A stretch of 64,000 nucleotides of DNA from Prosapia bicincta (lineage: Eukaryota; Arthropoda; Insecta; Hemiptera; Cercopidae). The notes under the pieces were generated by a model. The model had not been told where the DNA came from. It did no database searches and saw only the letters and a program-made list of their open reading frames with translations. A program made the position numbers and the translations under genes. Position 1 is the first letter of the stretch; every line of letters starts with the position of its first letter. Below are positions 11,201 through 21,762 of the stretch, one piece after another. The stretch covers positions 163,232,886 to 163,296,885 of the forward strand of contig JBAIZL010000005.1 in assembly GCA_036971475.1 (NCBI GenBank), given 5' to 3'.

Positions 11201-14200
11201 TTCAACCTACCTTGTACGAGTTTTGTTATACTACCTTCCATTTCATTGCTTTGTATTGACTCTTTACCAACTTCAAGCCATGTTTACTTCTGCTTTGTTT
11301 ACCCTTTCAGGAGTACCTTGTACTAGATTAGCTGTACTACCTTCCATTTCACAGCGTTGTATGGGCTCCTTACCCACTTTAGGCCATGTTTACTTCTGCT
11401 TTGTTTACTCTTTCAGGAGTAACTTGTACTAGATTAGCTGTACTACCTTTCATTTCACAGCGTTGTATGTGCTCTATACCAGCTTTAGGCAATGTTTATT
11501 TCTGCTTCCTTTACTCTTTCAGGGCCCAACTTGTACTAGATTAGCAGTACTACCTTCCATTTCACAGCGTTGTATTGATTCTTTACCCACTTTAGGCCAT
11601 GTTTACTTCTGTTTTGTTTACCCTTTCAGGAGTACCTTGTACTAGATTAGCTGTACTACCTTCCATTTCACAGCGTTGTATGGGCTCTTTACCCATTTTA
11701 GGCCATGTTTACTTCCGCTTTGTTTACTCTTTCAGGATCCACCTTGTACGAGTTTGGTTGTACTACCTTCCATTTCACAGCGTTGTATTATATCTTCACC
11801 AACTTTAGGCTATGTATACTTCTGCTATGTTTACTCTTTCAGGGCCCACCTTGTACTAGATTAGTTGTGCTACCTTACATTTCACAGCGTTATATATGCT
11901 CTTTACCCACTTTAGGCCATGTTTACTTCTGTTTTGTTTACTCTTTCAACCTACCTTGTACTAGTTTTGATGTACTACCTTCCATTTCATTTCTTTTTAT
12001 TGACATTTAACCAGCTTTAGGCCATATTTACTTTTGCTTTGTTTACTCTTTCAGGAGTACCCCGTACTAGATTAGCTGTACTACCTTCCATATCATTGCT
12101 TTGTATTGTCTGTTTACCAACTTTAGGCCACGTTTACTTCTGCTTTATTTACTCTTTCAGGATCTACCTTGTACGAATTTTGTTGTACTACCTTCCATTT
12201 CACAGCGTATAGGCTCTTTACCCACTTTAGGCAATGTTTACTTCCGCTTTGTTTACTCTTTCAGGATCCACCTTGTACGAGTTTGTTTGTACTACCTTCC
12301 ATTTCACAGCGTTGTATTGGCTCTTTACGAAATTTAGGTAATGTTTACTTTTGTTCTGTTTACTCTTTTAACCTACCTTGTACTAGTTTAGTTCTACTAC
12401 CTTCCATTTCGTTGATTTGTATTGACTCTTTACGAGCTTTAGGCCATGTTTACTTCTGCTTTGTTTACTCTTTCCGGGACCACCTTGCACTAGATTAGCT
12501 GTACTACCTTCCATTTCACAGCGTTGTATTGGATCTTCACCAACTCTTGGGCTATGTATACTTCTGCTATATTTACTCTTTCAAGGCCCAACCTGTACTA
12601 GATTAGCTATACTACCTTCCATTTCACAGCGTTGTATTGGCTCTTTACCAAATTTAGGTAATGTTTACTTTTGCTTTGTTTACTCTTTCAATCTACCTTG
12701 TTCTAGTTTAGTTCTACTACCTTCCATTTCATTGATTTGTATTGACTCTTTACGAGCTTTAGTCCATGTTTACTTCTGCTTCGTTTACTCTTTCAGGGCC
12801 CACCTTGTACTAGATTAGCTGTACTACCTTCCATTTTATAGCGTTTTATTATATCTTCACCAACTTTAGGCTATGTATACTTCTGCTATGTTTAATCTTT
12901 CAGGGCCCAACCTGTACTAGATTAGCTGTACTACCTTAATAATTTATATAGTAGTACAGTAGGTACATTACTACTGAAGAAATAAATATAAACGAGAGTG
13001 AAAATTATTTTTTTGGGGGGAGGGGAGTCTTTTATAATCGGCTCTTAATTCCAGTCTATATCTGACAGGTGTGTAACAAATAGTTCTTTTTTAGAGGAAC
13101 CTTTAGATTTCGCGTGAACTGAACAATGTTTGTTAAACCTCCTCCATCATGTATTACACTGCTCTTGAACTAATACATATGCAAACATTGGGATAAAATT
13201 ATGTTGTACACTTTATCTAAGGTTGTTTAAGTATAGGCCTATATTTATAGTGTGAAATATTAAGAGAAAAATTTGCAAAATCTGACATCAAACAAATTAA
13301 TAAATGAGTAATTCTAACCAATTCTAGCAACTCTAGTTAAACGTACGAGGACAAAGCGGGAAATACATTTATGCTAAGTGGGAAATACATTTTTAACACT
13401 AAAAATTGATTGAAAATATATATTATTTGAAACAGAACTATTAGATCTTCTGTTTGTAATACTTACTCAAAGTAATAAATTTTTTAAAATTAATTAATAG
13501 AAATGGACGTCTGCTCTAATAAGGCTAAATATAGCTCGATATATTTATTGTAAGTTTTGTGTTAAATATAACTTACTATTAGAAAGCTTGTGTACCCTGA
13601 AGTAATTATGTCAACATATGTTTTTGTTGTGTTACAGTGTTGTGTTGCTGCGGCACCGCAGAGAAGGAGGACGAAGGGAAAGAGGATGGTGGTAAGTTAA
13701 AACAAAGCCTGCTTATATCCTAATATATTACTAAGTTTAATGTAACTGATGACACCTTTAATTTCTCTTATGTAACTTATTTAATTGGTCTGAGAGTGTT
13801 TAGGTCGTATTTTTTAAAACTCAATACATCATTCTTGGTTAGTTTAGAGACGTTTATAGTTTTAAGCAGCAGCTACAGAAATGTATTGTTTGATACATTT
13901 TTAAAATATAAACATTCTTTCTGTTTTAGCCGCAAGTAAAAGCCCTACCGGATGTGAAAAGCAAGGAGCAACCGGACATGGTATGTTATAAATTTTTGTA
14001 AACTAAATTAAATATTTCTTATAAAAACTTGTGTATAAAATATAAGCCTAAATAGCTGCCTAACATACCATTACAGTTTTGTGAATTATTTATGAAAAGA
14101 TTTCGAATTACTTAATATATATACTTGCGAAAGTTATGATTATATAAAACTCATAAGTTTTCTTCTACAAGATCTACTAACAACTGTTTGTCAAAGCAAT

Positions 14201-17200
14201 ATATGTGTTGTACCTCATAAATAACTTTTTCTGTTCTAGACGAAACCAGTTCAGTTGATGACCTCACCTGGACAATCAGCACAAGAACTGGTGAGTTTTA
14301 AATCCAATCTGATGGTTTACTTAAACATGTTATAGTAGGAACCATTTACCTAAGCTACATATACCAAATTCTTACTACACTTTGTAATGCTAAAATGAAT
14401 TAGCTGTTTGAAGACCACCGAACGTGACTACTATAGACAGCTATGAGGGGTGGCCATAACAAAGATATTTAAATAACTCTGAATAGTAGTTACAACAATT
14501 TTGTTAGATGATTTTAACTTTGTAAACCATTTTTAAGATAAATATGACTTTTGCCAGAAAGTGGTTGCAATGAGAATAGTAATTTATGGACTAAATGTTT
14601 ATTTACTATATTCATCTGTTACAGACTATGACTCCGTTTCCTGTGAATTTGAGCTAAACTCAGAGAGCGGTAAGTTTTTTGCGCTTTAAATAAACTATAG
14701 TTTATTTTCACATTATTTAATCACAACTATCTCAAATTATTAATCTATTTTGTACCTCATTAATTACTTTTCCTGTTCTAGGCGACAGCGATACAACGTA
14801 TGGCTCTGGGTTTAGCTCCTTCGCTGGATTTGGTAAGTATTCAAATGATTATTTACTTTAACATGTTATAGTAGGAACCATTTACCTAAGCTACATTTAC
14901 CAAATTGTTACTACACTTTGTAATGCTTAAATTGATTAGCTGTTTGAAGGCACCACCGAACGTGACTACTAGACAACGAGGAGTGGTAGCCTAGACAAAA
15001 TGTTAGCATACCCTGAGTAGCAGTTATAACAATTTTGTTACGTGTTTTGAAATTTTAACTATTTTTATTTTAATATTATTTTTGTCAGAAAGTGGTTGCA
15101 ATGAGAATAGGAATTTATGGACTGAATGTTTATTTACTGTATCTATCTGTTACAGACGACAACATCGACTATTCACAGGAAACGAGCCAACACACTGGAA
15201 GTAACTACCTGTCCGACAGTGATCTTTTCACGGAGTGCGGTAAGTTTCTTGCGTTTTGAATAAAGCTGTGAAGTTTATGTTTACATGATTTACTAACTCA
15301 TGGAATGAGAAGTAGAGTTTGTGGGTTCTATGAAAAAATTTCCTATGCGTTATTTTTTACGTTAGCAAAATGTTATTGAAAATATTTGACAATAAATTTC
15401 CTTATTAAATAAAATCTGTTTATTTGTTACAGAAGGATACGTTGACTATGAAAAATTAAATCGTGAATTATATCAAGACTTTTGTAAGTAAAATTATTTC
15501 ATGTATTAGTATTATTCTTGGTTGTTCCAGAAACTTTCATGTTCTTATTGCATACTTAGTGGATGAGTTTAAGTTATTTAAATTTAGTTTTGTTTGATTA
15601 TTCAGGATATTTGTTAACCTTGTCTAGCCGTAGCAAAGTATTTAACTTATTATGTATCTTAAGTGTTTGTACCTACATTTAAATGTAATTGCAGATGATA
15701 TAAATGTATTATTTGTTAAAGTGAAGGGTTGGGGTCGGGTGTCGGTTGTATGTATCTAAACTTGTCCACCTTCCCTAATTAATTTTTGTTCTATTACAGT
15801 TGTTGTTTTCATATTTCATTTCTCAATTCCCATAATTCTTTTTCAAAACAGGTTTCCAAATTAGGAAAAATAAAATAGGATAGAAAACTTTGTATATTTG
15901 TAGACCTATGTAAAACCTTACTTTAAATAAACGCCCCTTAAGAGATTAGGCATGAAATCAAAATGTTACAGATGTCCTTAAACAATTCTGGTTACTTTAA
16001 CTGTTTCCATTAGACCATTACACTTCAGTAAGATACAGAATAGATAATTTAGAGTTTAATTTAGAGGTTAGATAGAATTTGAGCTAATGGGGTCCCTTCT
16101 GTTTGTATATCCAATTTTCTGTTTATGATTGCCTTGTTCTCCTAGGATATGATAGCATTGACAAACATACTCTCCGCTCGCGTAACCGGTATAAAACTAT
16201 ACTTGAACTTCATACCACAAACGTACAAACCTAAGTTATTATCTACCTGGTGAAATGATATTTACTTTCGTCTAAACAGAAGTCCGCCCCTGGAAGTTTT
16301 ACTTCCTAAGACTTAATATCTTTCCTAGCGGAATAACAGATTGTTTTAACTAACCATCGAATAGCTGGTTTACCATGTATTTCAACAAGTTTTTTAAGAA
16401 ATATATGATATCCTAAGATGTGTTTCTTTGTTTGTTTTCAGTGACGCTACGGCTCTTGGATAGCGAGACGAGGGCGAAGAAAACACCATGTAAGACGCCA
16501 AGACTAATTTTAATAGATTTTTAAGCTTAGAAATAAGTACAGCCTTATATGCATTTGCCTTATACCGCACACACACACACACACACACAAACAAACACAC
16601 ACACTTACACACTTACTCACTCAAAAAAAAACACACACACACAAGTTATGTCACAGTTAATAGATATAATTTTCCTAGGTATAATCTTTAATAATTAACT
16701 ATATCTTGCGGTTTATAAGTATAAAGCATTAAATATAGGTTCTTGAAAAAGCATTATTACTGTAGAGATATCTAATAGACCGTGTACTTATAAACAATAG
16801 TCTAAACATCGTCGTCAACATAATTAATTAAAAGCCTATCGTGTCACGTGACAAAACTCATGTTGAGTGCTGAGATTATGTTTGTACACATATATCTACA
16901 ATCTGCATAGGGCAAGTGAAGTTAGTTAGGTTATTGGGAAGAGTGTGCCGCTTGTGCGGTTATGTTGTACAGTTCTTTACGAAAGCGAAAGAAAATTGTT
17001 CTCTCCCTTAGCATAAACATGTTTGAGAATATTGTCATATTTGCTTTAATGAATAGGAGTTTAAGTTAGTGAGTCTTGTGTTGTTTTTTAGTGTCTCGTG
17101 AACATCGCGCATCCCTTCCCATTGGTAGCAATAATTCCACCCCTTGATATTATAATTTCGAAAGCCTTAAAACTTACATCTTTAATATTATTCAATTTTA

Positions 17201-18276
17201 TTATTTTACTCCACATTAGTAAACGGCTATAAATGGAAACACTGAAGCAATAAAATCTATATATTTATTGATGTGTGTCTTGCTTAACTGGTAAACTCAA
17301 TTTTTTCAGACCGCAGCCTGTTCGAGCACAGAGGCATTATATATCCAAGACCAATAAAACTCTACAGCCCTGGCCTGGGCACAATCATGGAGGAAGAATG
17401 CGAAGTAGCAAGGCCAGGGCTGAGGCGAACCAAGTCTTTTTGTAAGTAAAGCCTCACCATTCCCCTTTCCCTTTTTATGATTGATACATGGAAGTGAATA
17501 TTTCTATTTATGTCCATTTTAAGCTCAATTAGAACCTTCAAGATTTAGCATTAAAATTCATATAGTATAAATATAATTTCATTTATTTTAAAATACTATC
17601 TATTTATCTGTTTAGCACTAATTATTGTTCCAGTAAATTATTATGTATTTAAACTCTCATAGTTTCTACTCAAAAGTAGCAAGGTATAAATAAATGTATA
17701 AAAGAATTATTTTGCATAGAAAGCTTTACAATGTGTCCATACAAAAGCCAAGCATCCATTCATCACATGTTCTTAAATCTGCTGTTTCTTTTCCCGTTAT
17801 ATAGAAATTTCTACGTACAAAATTGTTTTTAAAGTGTCATATTTAGATAAAACCACAGCCTCTTGCTTGCAACGTCATCGAGATTCCCCACAGTGACTTT
17901 ATCACTAAGTAATATTTCATTTATTAATAGATTATTAGTATCCATAAACTTCTGAACACAGAATGAATGCTCTAGAAGCCACTATAGCCACTCCGTTGGT
18001 GTTAGATGTATTTCATCATGGAAACCTTTATCCTTGATACATTATTAAAAACACAAAGTAATTGTCAGATTTCAGCGTGTCCTCAATAAATATTTATTCA
18101 GAATTGCTTGTACTTAGCTCATATTCTTTCCATCGGTTCTTCTTTGTGTATGTTTTCAATGAAATTAGAGATATCAATAACCATTTCCGGCTCTTTTAAT
18201 TTTCTTATTTATCAAGCAACTTTATTGTGTCTATATGGATTTCTAGAAATTTTAATTTATATTTGCTTTTACAGAA
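8263..18276 (+). CDS. Phase-1 microexon gene for a small, probably secreted acidic protein (novel)
   Basis: I do not recognise this family. Nine exons with proper acceptors and GT donors join in one open frame: 13638-13691, 13930-13980, 14240-14290, 14625-14669, 14782-14832, 15156-15239, 15433-15483, 16442-16489 and 17310-17441. Their lengths (54, 51, 51, 45, 51, 84, 51, 48 and 132 nt) are all multiples of three and every junction is phase 1. A candidate first exon at 8263-8296 supplies a signal peptide in the right phase. The last junction (T|AA at 18275) gives a stop, for ~200 residues with exon 1. The product has a Cys-rich leader, an acidic Lys/Glu stretch (EKEDEGKEDG), a Ser/Thr/Asp/Tyr-rich middle (DETSSVDDLTW, DYDSVSCEFEL) and a basic C-terminus (RPGLRRTKSF). 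No transmembrane segment appears after the leader. Such modular exons recall bicycle effector genes of aphids (which use phase 2) and schistosome MEGs, but homology is not claimed. The exon chain is strong; the function is unknown. Confidence 0.65.
8297..9365 (+). other. Presumed first intron, left part
   Basis: AT-rich DNA with a short (TA)n near 9250. No further exon with matched acceptor, donor and phase was seen. Confidence 0.35.
9366..12938 (+). repeat. ~107-bp minisatellite, about 33 units, each with a 3' splice-site-like motif
   Basis: The marker CCACTTTAGG recurs at 9471 and 9578 (107 bp); some units are 105-106 bp. A typical unit has TTTACTCTTTCAG, then GATCCACCTTGTACGAG, GTACTACCTTCCATTTCA, GCGTTGTATGGGCTCTTTAC and CACTTTAGGCCATG. 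Variants alternate (CTTTCAACCTACC, CAGGAGTACC, CAGGGCCCACC), suggesting higher-order mixing by unequal exchange. The many + strand open frames of 60-147 codons just follow the repeat and are not genes. It ends 700 bp before the first well-supported exon of the microexon gene, in the same orientation as its splice sites. Confidence 0.95.
12939..13637 (+). other. Presumed intron between the array and exon 13638
   Basis: An ATG at 13503 opens a short frame that ends at a GTAAGT near 13550, but it leaves phase 2 and hits a stop in the next exon, so I do not accept it. The region ends in TTGTGTTACAG, a good acceptor. Confidence 0.5.
14200..15280 (+). repeat. Internal tandem duplication of an exon pair (~540 bp unit)
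   Basis: Exon 14240-14290, its intron, exon 14625-14669 and their flanking intron ends match exon 14782-14832, its intron and exon 15156-15239. The offset is 542 bp at the first exons and 531 bp at the second. The introns share CATGTTATAGTAGGAACCAT, CTACACTTTGTAATGCT and GTGGTTGCAATGAGAATAG, and the upstream intron ends share TTGTACCTCAT and CTGTTCTAG. Exons are less alike than introns. Confidence 0.85.
16146..16181 (+). other. Candidate alternative 36-nt microexon
   Basis: TTCTCCTAG|GATATGATAG opens a 36-nt segment that would end at C|GTAACC in phase 1, reading GYDSIDKHTLRSR after an exon ending in G. Spliced after exon 15433-15483 (which ends in T) it gives TGA, so inclusion there would truncate the protein. 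Spliced after 15156-15239 it keeps the frame. The donor is only moderate. Confidence 0.25.
16567..16640. repeat. (CA)n microsatellite in an intron of the microexon gene
   Basis: CA repeats with AAACAAAC and an A-tract interruption. The Cys/Val-rich frame on the minus strand is an artefact. Confidence 0.9.
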
Positions 18277-18536
18277 TCAACTGTATGGCTTCCACAACTA
18301 CCAGACGCACAACTCACTGCTATGACACATGGATATGACACACAGATGCGACTCATGGCTATGACACATGGATATGACACACAGATGCGACTCATGGCTA
18401 TGACACATGGATATGACATACACTACCTCGACACACGGATTGACACTTGGATTTGACACTCACGGCGATGAATCCCAGAAATATGACAAAAATTTATAGT
18501 ACCTTTTAAATAAATTTCTGTATAAAATAAAATACT
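18275..18536 (+). other. Last exon of the microexon gene with an in-phase 59-codon tail and poly(A) sites
   Basis: The acceptor TTTGCTTTTACAG opens the exon. After exon 17310-17441 the junction codon is TAA. The same frame then stays open for 59 codons (18277-18453) to a TGA at 18454, and encodes a 13-residue repeat, AMTHGYDTQMRLM, from a 39-bp tandem repeat (copies begin near 18321, 18360 and 18399). The exon is therefore either 3' UTR or an alternative coding tail. Confidence 0.55.
18509..18531 (+). terminator. Poly(A) signals AATAAA x2
   Basis: AATAAA occurs at 18509-18514 and again at 18526-18531, about 55-75 bp after the end of the tail frame. They fit the 3' end of the microexon gene. 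Confidence 0.55.
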
Positions 18537-18886
18537 TTTTTATTTACCCCCTAAAGTTATTTTTAGATTTTCACAAATTTTGTCATTTTTCTTATACAGC
18601 TATTTACCAATAGTACACATTCTGTTACTAAAGGTAAAGGCTGCAGTGATCGGAAGAAGATCTACGGCATTAGCAACCAAAGGCTGTTACATAGTAAACA
18701 TATTTTTTGGAAAGGCTATTTTATAAACTTTGAGAAAATCATTTTGATTAATAATATCCAAAGGGAACTGATTCTAAGTTAGTTGAAATTATAACTAAAA
18801 TAATTTTTATTTAACAACACACTTTATAAGAAAATGTATCTTTTGAAAATAATTTAGCAATTACTATTTTGATTCTCTCTATTTTG
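18537..18886. other. Intergenic, nothing recognised
   Basis: AT-rich sequence after the poly(A) signals. No gene was seen. Confidence 0.5.
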
Positions 18887-18990
18887 ACGTCTCTCTCTCT
18901 CTCTCTCTCTCTCTTCCTCTCTCAGAATGTGTGTGTGTGAGTGTGCGCGTGCGAGCGCGCTAGCGCCCGAGTTTGTGTATGAGAGAGACA

Positions 18991-19063
<73 letters not shown>

Positions 19064-19086
19064 TGTGTGTGTGTGTGTGTGTGTGT
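18887..19086. repeat. Compound (CT)n / (GT)n / (GA)n / (GT)n microsatellite
   Basis: TCTCTC from about 18890, a mixed GTGTGAGTGTGCGC part, (GT)n from 18991, (GA)n from about 19025 and (GT)n to 19086. It abuts the RNase H fragment directly. Confidence 0.95.
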
Positions 19087-19089
19087 TAT

Positions 19090-19546
19090 AAATATTTCCA
19101 TGTTGGCATCTATGGAAATGAGAGGGCAGACTTTCTGGCCAAGAAAGGCACAACCCATTTGCATGACTTCGCTGCAAAGCACGAAAGCCCTCATCAATTG
19201 AACTATCGACCGGATCAGCAAACTGGAGCTCACACAGCAATCAGCAGGAAGAAAATGTGAAAACCTAGTCAGCACAGGCCCCATCGACCACAGACTTCCA
19301 CGAGCTGTAGGCGTTGCCAAGTTCAGAATGCAAACCGGCCATGGCTACCTGGCCGCCCATGTACATCGCATCGGTGTGCTCCCAACACCAGAATGCCCTC
19401 TCTGTGGACACGATACGATGGATGCGGATCACCTGATGAAGTGCAGCGCGCTCGACCATTCCGGAGAGGATGATAACCCACTGGTTCGACAATACTGGTC
19501 AGCGCGTCACCAAATGACTCAACAGCCAAGAGTGGGCGTTGGCTAG
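19090..19546 (+). pseudogene. 3' fragment of a non-LTR ORF2: end of RNase H and zinc-binding tail
   Basis: It opens with FHVGIYGNERADFLAKKGT, matching the last RNase H block (HVGI.GNE.AD.LAKKG). A frameshift near 19255 follows, and the second frame reads KFRMQTGHGYLAAHVHRIG then PECPLCGHDTMDADHLMKC, the Cys/His tail typical of RNase H-bearing non-LTR ORF2 proteins, to a stop at 19544-19546. The RT and most of the RNase H are absent. The break coincides with the microsatellite. Confidence 0.8.
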
Positions 19547-19551
19547 TAAGT

Positions 19552-20109
19552 AAGTTTCTTCTAATCTCTTTTCAACGTTTTGTGCATGGTCGGGAGAACC
19601 TGATGATGCCTATCACCACGGCGTTAATATATATATAAATGACTAGAACAAGCAAACTACTTTATTTTAATATTTCTGATACAGTTCGAAAGTCATTGTC
19701 CCGGTTAATAAACACTACATAACACTTATAAGAAAGGTTTACCAAGTGTGGACTATGAATAGATTACAGCCTTATCGATCGGTTTAGACATTTTGTAGGA
19801 GCGAGTTCGAAGTATCACATTTAACCTTATTCAGAGATGTTTGCATTGTATCAACAAGCTGAAACCTTCGTGGGAGTGTAAAGTTGTGTTTATCTTGACT
19901 TGAGAAACATGACAGGAGAGAATTTTACAGCTCGCTTTATTTATAACTTCAGGGGTTTTCCTGTAAGTTTTGAAGGGTGATTACACAGCTTACTTTAACA
20001 AAGATAAAATTTAGGTCAGTACAAAAGCAAGATATTAAAGTTGGATTAACAGTGTTCTATATCAATATTAGAATTTTTATTTTGCTCTTATTTTGTTATC
20101 GTAGGGTAA
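19552..20109. other. Spacer; possible retroposon 3' tail
   Basis: After the ORF2 stop there is ACCTGATGATGCCTATCACC..GGCGTTAATATATATATA at 19599-19640, which could be the 3' UTR and AT-rich tail of the fragment upstream. No gene was seen. Confidence 0.35.
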
Positions 20110-20640
20110 ATATAAATTAAAAGATTTTAGGATATTATTTAATAAACAGAATACTATGTGTAAGTATTTATCATTAAGTAAAGAGTGTAAATCCAAAAAC
20201 AAATTGGGTTTTGGATTTCAATTTGATTTTAACCAAAACAAAATAAACATAACACTGTGGTTTGAAGCAAATCCATTTTTAAAATTGATTTTTGCCTGAT
20301 AAAGTGCTTTTATTTGTCTGCTGTACTCCTACGTCTGAATGAGGACCGACGTAGTAGTAAATACAGCGTACGTATTCAGATATCTGTAATGCAATCAAAT
20401 CTCAAAACACAAGACAATTCCCTGAAAGCTTTTCAAATGGAAAAGCATTTCCTAATAGAAAATTCCCAGGGCTCGCTTCTTGCAGAAGGAATTTAGGAAC
20501 CACGATGCAAGTAGCATTATAGTGCTCATGCTCACTTACAGTAAAATAGTTCGTGTATCAAAGAGGTACATTCTGTCATATTATTGATAAACTAAAATTT
20601 TATCATAAATATAACCAAAGTCAATTCAAACTCTTATTGA
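20110..20640 (+). repeat. Repeat R, copy R-D (middle part)
   Basis: It shares TGATTTTTGCCTGATAA, CAGATATCTGTAATGCAATC, CTCAAAACACAAGACAATTC and ATTTCCTAATAGAAAATTCC with 24150-24480 and 34590-34900. No coding potential was seen; a 60-codon frame within it is not conserved between copies. Confidence 0.7.
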
Positions 20641-21762
20641 AATTAATACACTTTACAGCGCTGCTGAAATATTTTACGGGATAAACCGTTGAAATGACTT
20701 CATAAAAAATCTCTGTAACACATACAATTATTTTTCGTTAAGTTAATTGAAAACATGATTATATGCAACAGCTGATTATAAGTCATAGGTTATAATAGAG
20801 AACAGCGTTTCCCACACGTACGTTATACTCCTTGACTTATATTGTATATTATTATATAAAATGTTATTATTCCACACTTGTTTCAAATTTTAAAATTTAA
20901 ACTTCTGTAAGATCGTCTGGCCACTTTTTAATACTTTATTTCAATTCGTTAAGTAAAATTTTTGTTCACTAAATCTTTCAATATCTAATAAGGATCTTTT
21001 ACTTAAATCCTTTCTATTATTAACTACATTAACTAGATTATGTTAAACTCTAATAACTACAATCTACAATGAAGTGTTCCCTTCTGTCAGCCAGTCTGAC
21101 TGCCATATTGTGTTTTTAAACAATTTTGTTTGCACGAAATTATGTAATATTTAATATATTTCCATATGTAGAGTTTGCCAAAGTAGTAATAGACAACTAT
21201 TCTTCAAGCAACTGATGGTGCAGCTTGAAAACATTAAATATAAAGGCTTTAGACAGATTGACAGCAGTTAACAGGTGATGTTTACAAAATGTCAGTTATT
21301 GTAACCGAATAAAGGAAATTACATATTACTTAAGGAGTTTAATGTGTTTATATGGCGATCGATAAAACTAGACATTAACGAACATAGCGTAGTGTGATCA
21401 AAATCATTTTGTCTCTGTAATGTTTTCCCAAAATTTTCTTCAATTTAACAGGGTTTAACAAATTAGTTTTTTTTAGAAAAAAATTATTGCTACTTAAAAC
21501 ATTGAAAATAACTAAACCAATTTAATAAAGTATAATTATTTATTGACTTATAAACTAACATTGTTTCCCATTTATACGTTTTAAAAGGTTTATAGTTAGT
21601 GGTAATGTGCTCTATATAACCCCAATAAATAGTAAAACATTTATAAACGTATAACTCAACGGTAGGCCTATTATATAACACTACCTTAAAAACAATTTAT
21701 ATTTTCATTGTTCATAATCTTCAATCGCACGGATTTGGCGGTTGCTAATTGTTAGGCATTAT
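20641..21762. other. AT-rich spacer without a recognised gene
   Basis: No exon or transposon similarity was seen until the mariner terminus at 21763. Confidence 0.5.

Noticed and set aside
9376..12498. Overlapping + strand open frames of 60-147 codons (MFTSALFTLSG.. type)
   Set aside because: All are translations of the ~107-bp minisatellite in its three frames. None has a consistent start, splice context or composition of a real protein.
13503..13550. ATG-initiated frame MDVCSNKAKYSSIYL ending at GTAAGT as exon 1 of the microexon gene
   Set aside because: It leaves phase 2, which leads to a stop in the next exon but one, and encodes no signal peptide.
18854..19320. Frames rich in Thr-His or Ser-Leu over the compound microsatellite
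   Set aside because: Dinucleotide repeat translations.
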